From Chitinophaga agrisoli (GTDB taxonomy: Bacteria > Bacteroidota > Bacteroidia > Chitinophagales > Chitinophagaceae): a DNA stretch of 64,000 nt. Under the pieces are notes generated by a model that worked only from the letters and a program-made list of their open reading frames with translations, had not been told where the DNA came from and did not search any database. The first letter of the stretch is position 1, and each line of letters starts with the position of its first letter. The DNA is taken from positions 506,168 through 570,167 of the forward strand of contig NZ_VUOC01000004.1 of assembly GCF_008386695.1 (NCBI RefSeq), in the 5' to 3' direction. A program made the translations under genes and the position numbers. Positions 8,996 through 18,591 of the stretch are shown one piece after another.

Positions 8996-10816
8996 TCAAT
9001 AACCGGGGTTCTGCTCTGCCGCCCGTTCATCCGGCGTTAACGGCACGCCATCTTTAAACAACCGGTCTATATGCTGCTGCGGTATGGGCCGCAGCTTATG
9101 GAAAGGCAGTATAGCGCCCGCGGACGGATTAAACAGCTTCGTTCTTTCCACCAGGCTTTCTGTACGGGCCAGGTCCATCCAGCGGTAGAACTCACCCAGC
9201 AGCTCCCGTGTTCTTTCATTGAGCATAAAGGCGATAAAACGTTTTCCCTTGTCGTTGGCGGAGGGCGGGTAATTCTCGTGCGGATCGTTCACGTCAAAAG
9301 CGGCTTCTGTTACCTGTACCAGGTTTTCCGTGCCGTTCAGGTCTCCCATGGCCCCGCCTTCCGAGATCCAGTACTGCGGCGATTTAGGCTCTCCCTGTTT
9401 ATAGGCCGCGCGGCGGCGCAGGGTATTTATGTATTCCAGCGCGCGGGCATAATTGCCCTGGCGGCCGTAGGCTTCTGCGGCAATAAGATAGGTCTCGCCC
9501 AGGCGGGCATAGATGCCATCACGGCCGGCGGTCTCTGTAGAGATATCCAGGCGGGTGGGATCCAGGTGTTTGACCAGGGTCAGGAAATCCTGTTTGTTGA
9601 ACTTGTTGCGCGGGATCCACAGGTAAGGCTTCTTTGCGATGTCCGCATCGCTGATGTTCTTGTGCATAGTGAGGAATACGGCGGTATCGCCTAAATGGAA
9701 CTTGGGCTGTCCTACCAGCGAGGGGTCCGGCGCATTGGCGGCCGTCCATTTGGGAATGCTGGGCTCGTGATTGGACAGGTATACCGTGCGGAAGCTTTTA
9801 TAGAAGCGGGAATCATTCTTACGGTCAAAGATATCCATGGTATAGTCCGTAGGCATGAGGCGGCGGAAAGGGCGGCCATTAAGGATATCCCGTTGCATAC
9901 CAGGTTTACCCACATCGTACACCATCTGGAAATACAGGTGCGCCCGGTTGCCGGAGCCATTAAGCATAAAGGCGTTATTATTGAACTGGGCGGCCAGGAT
10001 CACTTCCCGGTTCTCCTGGTTGTTGATGTTCCAGAGATCGGCATAGTTATCCAGCAGTTGGTAAGGCCCGTCTGTGATCACCAGGTTAGCCCAATAGGCG
10101 GCGCTGTCCATATCCGTGCCTTTTTGCCCGCGCTGTTCTGTTACCGCGCTGCCCCTGGTCAGGTACACCTTGGCCAGGAAATGCCGGGCGGCGCCTTTGG
10201 TAATACGCCCGTACTGGGATTGGGTAGCCGGCAGGATGGATTCCGCAAAACGCAGGTCGCTGATGATGCTTTCATATACCGCGGGCACCGGTGTGCGGGA
10301 AAATTCCAGCCGTACGGTAATATCGCCCTGCAGCGTTAGCGGCACCGCGCCAAACTGCTGTACCAGCATGAAATAATAGAACCCGCGCAGGAAGCGCAGC
10401 TCCGCAATGCGCAGGTTCTTGTTTGTTTCGTTGATATAAAATTGCTGTCCATTAATACCGGGGATCTTTTCAATGCCGATGTTACAGGCATTGATGGCGC
10501 GGTAGTAGGCTGTCCACATATCATGCAGGTAAGCTGCGGATGATGGGTTCAGCTGCGCCGTATAGTCGTCAAAATATTTGTTCTGCCCGTCGGCTGCCTG
10601 GGTGTACTCGTCCACGCCGTAGTTGAACAGGGTAAAACTCTGTTCCCCGTTAAACAGGTAGCGCAGCTCGCTGTAGGCGCCATCTACCAGGTCTTCTATA
10701 CCGGCTTCTGTTTCGTAATACTCGTAAGAGATCTGTGTGACCATCTCTTCATCCAGGAACTTTTTACAGGCGCCCAGCAGTATAAGGGCCATGATTATAT
10801 ATAAGCTCTTTTGCAT
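8996..10816 (-). CDS. SusD/RagB-family glycan-binding lipoprotein
   Basis: 606 residues with a lipoprotein signal (ILLGACKKF, lipidated cysteine at 17). The sequence follows the SusD plan: N-terminal TPR helices (YYRAINACNIGIEKI, LRIAELRFLRGFYYFMLVQQFGAVPL) and a C-terminal region with ERTRELLGEFYRWMDLART, a family hallmark. SusD proteins sit on the outer membrane as lids of the SusC channel and capture oligosaccharides. The start is 25 bases downstream of the SusC stop on the same strand, so they are co-transcribed. The opposite-strand PL6 and GH5 enzymes make a plausible functional set. Confidence 0.93.
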   Translation of the reverse strand: MQKSLYIIMALILLGACKKFLDEEMVTQISYEYYETEAGIEDLVDGAYSELRYLFNGEQSFTLFNYGVDEYTQAADGQNKYFDDYTAQLNPSSAAYLHDMWTAYYRAINACNIGIEKIPGINGQQFYINETNKNLRIAELRFLRGFYYFMLVQQFGAVPLTLQGDITVRLEFSRTPVPAVYESIISDLRFAESILPATQSQYGRITKGAARHFLAKVYLTRGSAVTEQRGQKGTDMDSAAYWANLVITDGPYQLLDNYADLWNINNQENREVILAAQFNNNAFMLNGSGNRAHLYFQMVYDVGKPGMQRDILNGRPFRRLMPTDYTMDIFDRKNDSRFYKSFRTVYLSNHEPSIPKWTAANAPDPSLVGQPKFHLGDTAVFLTMHKNISDADIAKKPYLWIPRNKFNKQDFLTLVKHLDPTRLDISTETAGRDGIYARLGETYLIAAEAYGRQGNYARALEYINTLRRRAAYKQGEPKSPQYWISEGGAMGDLNGTENLVQVTEAAFDVNDPHENYPPSANDKGKRFIAFMLNERTRELLGEFYRWMDLARTESLVERTKLFNPSAGAILPFHKLRPIPQQHIDRLFKDGVPLTPDERAAEQNPGY

Positions 10817-10841
10817 CGTATTCAGTTTATGGGTGGATGGG

Positions 10842-13800
10842 TTAGAAACCTACGCGCAGGCCTATCACCATGCTTTTATCGCTCAGGTTGTTTTCTATCA
10901 GCTGGTCGTTCACGTTCACCATATAGTTGGCGGAGAACTCAGGGTCCAGTCCTTTGAAGTCTGTGATCAGCCATTGATTGTATGCCGTTACGTATACCCG
11001 CAGGCTTTGCATGCGCAGGCGGGTAAGCCAGCTTTTAGGCAGGTTATATGCCAGCGATACATTCCGCAGTTTGATGAAGGAGGCCTTCTGGTAGAGATAG
11101 GATTCCGGGTAATCGATCCGCTCCTGGTCCTGGCGGGGCCGTGGGTACACATTAGAGGGGTTGATGGGCGTCCAGTAATCCAGCTTCATCTCTGTATAAC
11201 GGCCGGCGAGGGAGGGGCGGTAATAAGCGCTGGCCACCATCTGCCCCATACGAGCGTAAAAGAAGAAGGAGAGCTCCACCCCTTTGTAGGCAAACGTGTT
11301 CACGATACTGCCGGACCAATCCGGCACGTTATTGCCAATGATCATCCGGTCGCGGGCGTCTATCACCTTATCATTATTTACATCCAGGATCTTGGCCTGG
11401 CCCGGTTTACGGTTGTATACGGAGGCTGCGTCTGCCTCATTGGTTTGCCAGATGCCAATAGGTTTCCAATCGTAATACACCGTAGTTGGCTGCCCTATAA
11501 ACCAGCGGTTGGCGATATCATCATTCTGCATACCATACAGCTCTGTGATCTCTTCTTTGTTTCTCGCAAAAACAAGGTCTGTATTCCAGCGGAAGCCGCC
11601 ATTGGTTTCCAGGTTTACGGTAGAGAGGCTTATTTCCACGCCGCGGTTGCGGGTAGAGCCAATGTTTTCCTGTATAAACCCAAAGCCGGATGCTGTGGGC
11701 ACCTGCCGGTCCATAATAAGGTCTTTTGTTTTAGCCTGGTACCAGTCTACGGTACCGCTTATACGCCCTTTGGCAAAAGAGAAATCCACGCCGCCGTTCA
11801 GCTGGTAAGTAGCTTCCCATTTCAGGTTAGGATTGGCGATCAGGTTGGGCAGGTATCCCCAGGCGGGATTATCGCCCCATACATAACGTGTTTTTGCCAG
11901 GCGGCCCTGCACCGTATAGGGGCTTATGGCGGAGTTGCCCGTTTTGCCATAACCTACGCGCAGCTTCAGCTCATCCAGGAAAGAAAGCCCTTTGAGAAAA
12001 GACTCTTCCTGCATTTTCCAGGCCAGCGCAAAAGAAGGGAAGAACTCCCATTTATTACCGGGGGCCAGCACGGAGGAGCCGTCAAAACGGCCGGACACGG
12101 TGAGCAGGTAGCGGTTCAGCAACGTATAGTTCACCCGGCCCATGTAAGACATCAAGCGGCGGCGGGTATAGTCGCTGCTAAAAGCATCCGGCCCGCTGTT
12201 ATTGGTAGAGCCCAGGTTATAGAACAGCTGCTTATCATAGGGCAGATTGGTGACCGTGATACCGGAGGCCTCATAGCGGTCATTCTGGATACTATGCAGC
12301 AGCGTAAGGCCCAGGCTATGCCGGCGGTTAAATGTTTTATCATAATACAGCAGGTTTTCCAGCACATAGGAGAAACGTTGCTGCTGATCGTAAATGGCCT
12401 GGGAGGTGCCGCGGTTACGGTTAGTGCTCAGCGATCCATAGAACTGCCCGCGGCGGTAATGGCGGTAATCCGGCCCAAAGTTCATGCGGAAACGCAGACC
12501 ATCCAGCAGTTGTACCTCGCCATAATAACTGCCCATCACATGGGTGGTACGGCGCTCGTCAATCACGTTCTCCAGGTTAAACAGCGGATTAAAGATAAGC
12601 GGGTCGCCACCGGGCTGATAGATGCGCTCACCTGTGCTATCGTAAGGAACAGCTATAGGCAATTCCCCAATGGCATTAAAGTACATAGGCGCGCCATATT
12701 GCTGGTTGGCCACACTGGCCATGGTAGAGCCGCCTACGCGGATGATCTTACTCACGTTATAATCCAGCCCCAACCGCACGTTATAGCGCTCAAAGGACTG
12801 CGTTTTCTGGATACCGCTTTCGTTATAATACCCCAGGGAAAGCACTACCCTTACTTTCTCCGTACCGCCGGATACGCTTACCTGGTGGTCTTGTTTGATG
12901 CCCGTGCGCAGGGCCAGCTTAGCCCAGTCTGTGGTACGTACTTTCTTTGGATCGTATACCGGTACTGAATCAAAAGAGCCAAAACCGTAGGCCGCAAACT
13001 GCTGCCGCTCCTGGTCTGTTGCCGCGCGGTATTTAGGGATTAGGTTAGCCTTATCTACCCACTCATATCCCTGCGCCACGGATTCCCACATATACGGGTC
13101 CGATTTGAACAGGAAATTATAATCCTGCACCGGGTTAGGGAATGGCGTGGTATAATCATCCAGCCGGCTGTTATTGCGGTAGGCCTCCCGCCGCAGCTCC
13201 GCAAACTCGCCGCCGTCCATCATATCCAGGGTGGTTAACGGTTTGGAGAAACCTACATATCCATCATAGGTAACGGAAGGCGCGCCCGCTTTACCTTTTT
13301 TCATGCTGACCAGGATCACGCCATTGGCGCCCCTGGAACCATAGATGGCGGTAGCGGATGCATCTTTGAGTATTTCGATGGAGGCAATGTCTGAAGGGTT
13401 AAAATCATTGATGCTGGAGCTATCCGGCAAGGGTATGCCATCCAGCACCACCAGGGGATAGTTGGTAGCTTTGAGGGAGCGGTTACCGCGGATCCGGATC
13501 TGCGGGTTATCGCCGGGCCGGAAGCTGCTGGCCGCCACATCTACCCCCGCAGCACGCCCCTGCAATGCCTGGGAGATACTTTGTACCGGCACCTGTTTGA
13601 GCTGCTGGGCGCTTACCGAGGAGAGCGAACCTGTTACATCACTTTTTTTACGGGTGCCATACCCTACGACCACCACCTCTTCAATAGCGGCCAGGTCTTG
13701 CGAAAGCGTGATGTTGATGGAACTACGGTTGTTGATGGCTTCCTCTTTTTTTACATAACCAATAAAGGAAAATACCAGCGTGCCCTGGTTATCGCTGACG

Positions 13801-14033
13801 GTGATACGGTAATGGCCGTTCTGGTCTGTAACGGTACCTGTGCTGCTGCCTTTCAGGGCCACGGTCACGCCCGGTAGCGGACTGTTGGTCTCTGCAGCGG
13901 TGACCCGGCCGGTGATTGTGAGCGGCGGTATTACCGCAGCGAGTGAACGGAGGCTGCTACAGGCGAGTAAGGCAAAAATGAAAATTGCCGCAAATGGGAA
14001 GGGCGTCCCACTGCGTGATGTGGATGTACACAT
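10842..14033 (-). CDS. SusC/RagA-family TonB-linked outer membrane transporter
   Basis: 1063 residues: a signal peptide, a carboxypeptidase-regulatory-like domain (ITGRVTAAETNSPLPGVTVALKG), a TonB box region (VVVVGYGTRKKSDVTGS), a plug (LQGRAAGVDV, LVVLDGIPL, IEILKDASATAIYGSRGANG) and a 22-stranded barrel ending in a terminal phenylalanine. It lacks an N-terminal STN domain, so it should not signal to a FecR protein. With the SusD partner it should import oligosaccharides using TonB energy. A 743-residue opposite-strand frame inside it is a shadow. Confidence 0.95.
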   Translation of the reverse strand: MCTSTSRSGTPFPFAAIFIFALLACSSLRSLAAVIPPLTITGRVTAAETNSPLPGVTVALKGSSTGTVTDQNGHYRITVSDNQGTLVFSFIGYVKKEEAINNRSSINITLSQDLAAIEEVVVVGYGTRKKSDVTGSLSSVSAQQLKQVPVQSISQALQGRAAGVDVAASSFRPGDNPQIRIRGNRSLKATNYPLVVLDGIPLPDSSSINDFNPSDIASIEILKDASATAIYGSRGANGVILVSMKKGKAGAPSVTYDGYVGFSKPLTTLDMMDGGEFAELRREAYRNNSRLDDYTTPFPNPVQDYNFLFKSDPYMWESVAQGYEWVDKANLIPKYRAATDQERQQFAAYGFGSFDSVPVYDPKKVRTTDWAKLALRTGIKQDHQVSVSGGTEKVRVVLSLGYYNESGIQKTQSFERYNVRLGLDYNVSKIIRVGGSTMASVANQQYGAPMYFNAIGELPIAVPYDSTGERIYQPGGDPLIFNPLFNLENVIDERRTTHVMGSYYGEVQLLDGLRFRMNFGPDYRHYRRGQFYGSLSTNRNRGTSQAIYDQQQRFSYVLENLLYYDKTFNRRHSLGLTLLHSIQNDRYEASGITVTNLPYDKQLFYNLGSTNNSGPDAFSSDYTRRRLMSYMGRVNYTLLNRYLLTVSGRFDGSSVLAPGNKWEFFPSFALAWKMQEESFLKGLSFLDELKLRVGYGKTGNSAISPYTVQGRLAKTRYVWGDNPAWGYLPNLIANPNLKWEATYQLNGGVDFSFAKGRISGTVDWYQAKTKDLIMDRQVPTASGFGFIQENIGSTRNRGVEISLSTVNLETNGGFRWNTDLVFARNKEEITELYGMQNDDIANRWFIGQPTTVYYDWKPIGIWQTNEADAASVYNRKPGQAKILDVNNDKVIDARDRMIIGNNVPDWSGSIVNTFAYKGVELSFFFYARMGQMVASAYYRPSLAGRYTEMKLDYWTPINPSNVYPRPRQDQERIDYPESYLYQKASFIKLRNVSLAYNLPKSWLTRLRMQSLRVYVTAYNQWLITDFKGLDPEFSANYMVNVNDQLIENNLSDKSMVIGLRVGF

Positions 14034-14239
14034 AGTGTTTCAGATTTTGGGTGTTCGTGGAATCGGATATACGTACTACACTACAGCGGGTTCACAATAA
14101 AAGTCGCAATACAGGTTCGTTGGCGCTAATGTAGGATAAAGCGAGTGGGAGAAGAATGGAAAATTGTACAGATGTATGGAGAAATTGGTGGGAAGCCGGG
14201 AGAAAAATCGTAACTTAGGTAATCCGAAAATGATATTAT

Positions 14240-14608
14240 ATGAAAAGGAAACTAAAGAAAGTAGTAGTCCGGCATTATGGCAATAGTATCATGAAGATAG
14301 AAGAACCTGCAGTTGATTACCATGCCCGCCGCGCAGATAATTTTTTTCTTCGCCAGCTTAAAAATAGCGATCTCAGCGAAATAGAAGACCACAATTTCGA
14401 TATTTTCTTCTCCATAATAGGAGAAAGAGCTGCCACCAATGCTATTAATGAAAACAGGGCTTTGGGACTACCAATTACCTATTTAAAAGATGATTGGGTG
14501 GTACGCGAAATGCCAGACGGCAGTTTTGAATACATCGAGCACATCCCCCAAAAACCACAACAGCAATTTAAGAAAGGCCAGGTACTCCATGTTAAAAAAA
14601 CGCACTAA
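14240..14608 (+). CDS. Antitoxin-like small protein upstream of a zeta-toxin remnant
   Basis: 122 residues, charged and soluble, with no signal peptide. The C-terminal half (ENRALGLPITYLKDDWVVRE, then PDGSFEYI) resembles short Bacteroidota proteins encoded just upstream of zeta-toxin-like P-loop kinases. Here the stop lies inside the start of such a kinase remnant, a 20-base overlap that suggests translational coupling. I infer an antitoxin or immunity role from this arrangement alone. With the toxin destroyed, the gene would be an orphan or still able to act in trans. Confidence 0.55.
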   Translation: MKRKLKKVVVRHYGNSIMKIEEPAVDYHARRADNFFLRQLKNSDLSEIEDHNFDIFFSIIGERAATNAINENRALGLPITYLKDDWVVREMPDGSFEYIEHIPQKPQQQFKKGQVLHVKKTH

Positions 14609-14669
14609 ACGTTTGCGGGTTTTTGCCGGCCCTAATGGCTCCAAAAAGATAAGATTTGGCGCCGAATAA
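14589..14669 (+). pseudogene. Truncated zeta-toxin-like P-loop kinase (5' remnant)
   Basis: A 26-codon frame begins MLKKRTKRLRVFAGPNG, the usual start of zeta-toxin/AAA-type kinases in which GPNGSGKST forms the Walker A loop. Here the loop is broken (GPNGSKK), the frame ends ten codons later and no kinase body follows; the MocA-like gene begins about 15 bases beyond. The most economical reading is a deletion that removed nearly all of the toxin gene. Confidence 0.6.
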
Positions 14670-14684
14670 TCCCTAACCATCTTC

Positions 14685-15263
14685 CTACAACCGCTCATAA
14701 TCCGCCGGCGTATCCACATCCACACTGCCTAATGGAAACGGCACCGCGGTAACCTCATCCTCATATTGATATAATAATTTTTTAGCGCCCTCCTCTCCTG
14801 CCAGCGATAACAGCGCCGGAAAGAATGCTTTATCAAACAATGCCGGTACGCCCATCGTATCATTATAGTAGCTGGCGATGATCCCTTTACCGGTTTCCAG
14901 CTTTTTGAGCATGAGGCCGTTGAGATGCGCTGCTTCTACATAGGGTTGATCGCAGAGCATGAGGATCACGCCGGTGGCGGCGGGGGCTTTTTGTTGCAGG
15001 GCGGAGATACCGGTGCGGATGGAGGAAGCCAGTCCCTCCTGCCAGTTGGGATTATCTATGATAGAGACCCTGTCTGCCGGGAGGTTTTCCGGGGAGATGA
15101 TCACGGCGTGCGCGCCTTTGACCACGATCACGGGTGTGCAGTGCGATTCGATGGCGGTGTCGATGGCGTGCTGCAGCAGCGTTTTACCTTTAAATACCAA
15201 ATTCTGTTTCGGGGCGCCCATCCGGGTGGAGGCGCCGGCCGCTAATATGATCAATCCTGTCAT
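14685..15263 (-). CDS. mocA: MocA-like nucleotidyltransferase (molybdenum cofactor cytidylyltransferase family)
   Basis: 192 residues, single nucleotidyltransferase domain. The N-terminal LILAAGASTRMGAPKQ is the nucleotide-binding loop with its lysine; CDQPYV is the metal-binding aspartate region and DVDTPADY the closing motif. The family transfers CMP or GMP onto molybdopterin for molybdenum hydroxylases. It starts 17 bases after xdhC on the same strand, matching its likely role in maturing the IorAB-like hydroxylase encoded about 5 kb away. Confidence 0.85.
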   Translation of the reverse strand: MTGLIILAAGASTRMGAPKQNLVFKGKTLLQHAIDTAIESHCTPVIVVKGAHAVIISPENLPADRVSIIDNPNWQEGLASSIRTGISALQQKAPAATGVILMLCDQPYVEAAHLNGLMLKKLETGKGIIASYYNDTMGVPALFDKAFFPALLSLAGEEGAKKLLYQYEDEVTAVPFPLGSVDVDTPADYERL

Positions 15264-15280
15264 GATAAAGCTGATATCGT

Positions 15281-16441
15281 TTATACAGCGCTGGAAGTGA
15301 CCGGCGCAGTGATAGGTGAATGGATAGGTGCGTTCTTGTCGCGCAGGGAGGTACCTTTAAGACCTGCCAGTACCGCTTTTATCTCTGATAAGACGGAGAG
15401 CGCGATCTCTTCGGAGCCTTCAGCGCCAATGTCAAGGCCTGTGGGGCCGTATACTTTTTCCAGCTGCTCCGGGAGGATGATCTCTCCGGCTTCGCGCAGC
15501 TCGTCCAGCATACGTTCCAGTTTTTTCTTGGGGCCCAGGGAGCCTATATAAGCCAGCTGCAGGGGCAGTAATTGCCGCAGCATGGCCAGGTCGTAGTTAT
15601 AGTTGTGCGTCATGAGCACGGCGGCTGTACGCTCGTCGATATCGAGCTGCTGCAACGCCTGATCCGGTTTGGATACCAGCACACGGCCGGCTTTGGGGAA
15701 GCGCTGCGCGGTGGCGTAGGCAGGGCGGCCGTCTATCACGGTGGTGTCCCATCCCAGTACGGTGGCCATGGCGGTGAGGGGAATGGCATCGTTGCCTGCG
15801 CCAAAGATGAGCAGGCGCGGCGCCGGTTCCAGCACCTCTATAAAAGCGGTGAAGGTAGCGGTAAATGTATATTCCCGGGTACGGTGCAAGCGGGTGCGGA
15901 GGGCTTCGCGGGCGTCTTCTACCAGGGCATTATCCGGCCAGTCTGCATTATCCAGGAAGGCATTGCGCGTTATGCCGGTTTCTGTGAGCAGTAAAGCGGT
16001 GCCTGGCTGCGCGCCTTTTTTATCTTCCAGGGAAAATAACGTAGTAAGCACCGCGGTCTGGCGTTGGTGCAGCCATTCCTTTAACAGCTGCAGCGGATGC
16101 TGCGGGTCTGCGGTAAGGATAGGTTCTATTAATATATGGATGATGCCGTTACAGCCCAGTCCTACCCCTAATTTGGCGTCGTCTTCGTCTGTTGTGTCAT
16201 AGGTTACCAGCATGGCTTTCTGTTTGTACATCACCTGCTGGGCTTTCCGTAGTGCATCTCCTTCCAGGCAGCCGCCGCTGATAGCGCCGGTTAGCTGGCC
16301 GTTTTCCGTTATCAGCATACGGGCGCCGGGGCGGCGGTAGGCAGAGCCTTCTACCAATACCACCGTAGCCAGGGCCGTTTGCTGTCCTTGCTGTTGTGCC
16401 TTATCAAAAGCGGCCACAATATCTTTGAGCTCCTTCATCAT
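15281..16441 (-). CDS. xdhC: XdhC/CoxI-family molybdenum hydroxylase maturation factor
   Basis: 386 residues. The N-terminal XdhC/CoxI domain is clear (GSAYRRPGARMLI, then GAISGGCLEGD), and the C-terminal Rossmann-like domain has LLIFGAGNDAIPL and the characteristic YIGSLGPKKK. XdhC proteins bind molybdenum cofactor and promote its sulfuration and insertion into xanthine dehydrogenase-type enzymes. Followed at 17 bases by the MocA-like gene, forming an operon. Confidence 0.9.
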   Translation of the reverse strand: MMKELKDIVAAFDKAQQQGQQTALATVVLVEGSAYRRPGARMLITENGQLTGAISGGCLEGDALRKAQQVMYKQKAMLVTYDTTDEDDAKLGVGLGCNGIIHILIEPILTADPQHPLQLLKEWLHQRQTAVLTTLFSLEDKKGAQPGTALLLTETGITRNAFLDNADWPDNALVEDAREALRTRLHRTREYTFTATFTAFIEVLEPAPRLLIFGAGNDAIPLTAMATVLGWDTTVIDGRPAYATAQRFPKAGRVLVSKPDQALQQLDIDERTAAVLMTHNYNYDLAMLRQLLPLQLAYIGSLGPKKKLERMLDELREAGEIILPEQLEKVYGPTGLDIGAEGSEEIALSVLSEIKAVLAGLKGTSLRDKNAPIHSPITAPVTSSAV

Positions 16442-16603
16442 ATCGCTAAATTACGAAATACCGGGAAGTTCTGCATGGGGAGCTGGGCGTTGTTCGTCGT
16501 TCATTGCCGCCGTTAGTCGAAAATTGGGTACCCAGGCTGCAACGGCATCTACTATTATTTTTTTGAAAAGTGATCATAACAGGTTTATCGGACGCCTGCC
16601 ACA

Positions 16604-17371
16604 TTAATGGAAATAGGTGATCATAAGGCTATCCTGCCCGCTGGCACTGGACGCGATGTTTTTCTTTATAAGCCGCTGATGAGTATCATACTGGTTTTGA
16701 ATAGTCGTGACTTCCGTAATATTGAGATACTGCCGCACCTTACCGGTACTGTTATGCTCACTGAATATATATTCCCAGAAAAAGGTTTCTTCCACAAACA
16801 TCACAAACAGGCCGTCAATGTAGTGCAGCGGATTCTGGTACGCGTCAAATGTAAAGGTTGTTACCTCCCGGGAACCCCAGTCCTGCGTCCAGCGCTGCAG
16901 GTCATTGCGATGGTTAAATGTAAGGGTATCCAGGTCTGTGCCACCAGTGGAATTGCGTGTTATGGTGGCAATATTCCCGGAGGGCCCGTAAGTTAACGTG
17001 ATCACGGAAGGAAATGGCTGGTAGAAGGCGTATAGATAATAAGTAAACCCGATGATCCGGCCCTTCTGGTCATACCGGATATCCGCATTGGTGGATTCAA
17101 CGGCGCCATTCCGTATAAGGGCTACGGAATCGATCCTGGCGCCATGGCGCGCCACCTGGTATACATAGGAAAATCCGTGCACGCCGGATACAGCGATAGT
17201 GTCTATAAAACCATCATGGTCGTACCGGAAGGCATAATTACGATCTCCGTATTTCAGCTCTTTTACCAGGAACCGTTTGTCTTTGGGGATGTTGGGGAGA
17301 TCGTGTTTGTTGCAGGCGGCCATGAACAGGGCAGCACATGCAAAGGCAATAACAAAACATTGTTTTTTCAT
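16604..17371 (-). CDS. DUF4595-like lipoprotein with YD-type repeats
   Basis: I start the gene at the ATG at 17371, which gives a clear lipoprotein signal (MKKQCFVIAF, lipidated cysteine in MAACNKH). The frame is open to 17506 but the added residues do not look like protein. About 255 residues follow, with YD-like beta units (FRYDHDGFIDTI, IRYDQKGRIIGFTYY, LTYGPSGNIATI, FTFDAYQNPLHYI). The pattern resembles Bacteroidota DUF4595-type exported lipoproteins of unknown role. No neighbour points to a function. Confidence 0.75.
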   Translation of the reverse strand: MKKQCFVIAFACAALFMAACNKHDLPNIPKDKRFLVKELKYGDRNYAFRYDHDGFIDTIAVSGVHGFSYVYQVARHGARIDSVALIRNGAVESTNADIRYDQKGRIIGFTYYLYAFYQPFPSVITLTYGPSGNIATITRNSTGGTDLDTLTFNHRNDLQRWTQDWGSREVTTFTFDAYQNPLHYIDGLFVMFVEETFFWEYIFSEHNSTGKVRQYLNITEVTTIQNQYDTHQRLIKKNIASSASGQDSLMITYFH

Positions 17372-17572
17372 AATGAGGGATTTTATGTTAACAATAAGTC
17401 TGCTTATTTGAGGCAGGTGCAGCGTGTAACGGGAAAAAGGGGTAATGTCCGGGGTGTAAGGGGCTATAGGGACCCGGGGTACGACCGGCAGATGGTACAT
17501 CGCCATCTGCCGGTTTGTCCCGATTGATCAATATACAAAAAAATATTGACGCTTGTTAGAAAAATGCACCCA

Positions 17573-18574
17573 TTATTTTGTCAGGGTGCTGACCTGCTGT
17601 TTCAGCTCAGCTATCTCTTTTTGTTGCCGGATCATATACAGGGTGAGCTCTTCGACCTTCTGCAACAATTTCCGGTTCATTTCTTCCACATCCATGCCAT
17701 TCTCCTTTATTTCCGCGGCGGGCGGCATATCCGGCAGGTGTTTGTTGGTTTTAATGAACTGTTCTACTTCTGCGAGGGAAGGTAAGGCATAGTTTCCTTC
17801 AAAGACATAGTCCGGCCAGGTGGTGAACGTTTTTACTATTATCTTAGTAAAAATGGCATCCCCATTTACGGCCAGCTTATAACCCCTGGTATCTGTGGTG
17901 CCTATTCCCACATTGCCGTTAACAGCGTTGCGCGCGCCGGCCAGTATAATATCACCGTTGGATTTGAGCAGCAGGGGCGCATAGTATCCGCCGCCTTTAT
18001 TCAGCGAATAGAATTCCAGGGTAGGACCTGTAAGGTCCGCGCTGAAATAACCGTCTTTGCGCAGGGAGGCTTCCCACAGCTGCGGCTTGCCTGTGGCGAT
18101 GTTTGTGACCGTTTTTACGCTCAGCTTAAAATCTGTATAAGCCATGCCATCACCATCGCTGGTGATATTGAAAACGCCCCGGGTGGCCCCCATGTCCACC
18201 GTTACCTTATCTCCTGTGGCGGACCCTCCTATTCCAACATTGCCGGTCGTGGAAAGGCCGCCTTTGACGGACAAATTACCGAGACCATCCAGGAACATAA
18301 GCAGGTCCGTATCCAGGGAATAATCAATGGCGCCATTATCGTGCGCGAGCCAGCGATAGCGGAAACTATTGGCCTTTGCGCCAGTGAGGCCAAAGTTGAT
18401 AGATCCATTGCTCTCGTTAACAAGGCCGGAGCGGTAATTGGATGTAAACAACCTCGTGGTGATGGTGTTAACATACGTGTTAGGGAGATTGATCGTCTGG
18501 TATGTGCCAACCTGGGCCTGGGCGGCAAGGCCGGCGAATAATAGGGTCGAAAAACCAAAGACTGCTTTCATCAT
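17573..18574 (-). CDS. Tail-fibre-like secreted protein with C-terminal coiled coil
   Basis: 333 residues with a signal peptide (about 1-20). The middle holds glycine-rich beta repeats of the type GNVGIG and KLAVNGDAIF, found in phage tail fibres and many Bacteroidota surface proteins. The C-terminal part (WPDYVF, then LPSLAEVEQFIKTNKHLP, MNRKLLQKVEELTLYMI) is the conserved end of this group: a peptidase S74/chaperone-like region finishing in a coiled coil. Probably a trimeric secreted or surface protein; function unknown. Confidence 0.8.
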   Translation of the reverse strand: MMKAVFGFSTLLFAGLAAQAQVGTYQTINLPNTYVNTITTRLFTSNYRSGLVNESNGSINFGLTGAKANSFRYRWLAHDNGAIDYSLDTDLLMFLDGLGNLSVKGGLSTTGNVGIGGSATGDKVTVDMGATRGVFNITSDGDGMAYTDFKLSVKTVTNIATGKPQLWEASLRKDGYFSADLTGPTLEFYSLNKGGGYYAPLLLKSNGDIILAGARNAVNGNVGIGTTDTRGYKLAVNGDAIFTKIIVKTFTTWPDYVFEGNYALPSLAEVEQFIKTNKHLPDMPPAAEIKENGMDVEEMNRKLLQKVEELTLYMIRQQKEIAELKQQVSTLTK

Positions 18575-18591
18575 AATATATCAGGTTACAT

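Noticed and set aside
9071-10339. Two adjacent + strand frames of about 210 codons
   Set aside because: Both mirror the SusD gene and show no signal or domain.
10737-12968. 743-codon open frame on the + strand
   Set aside because: It lies opposite the strongly supported SusC and SusD genes, has low-quality protein composition and shows no domain; it is a shadow frame.
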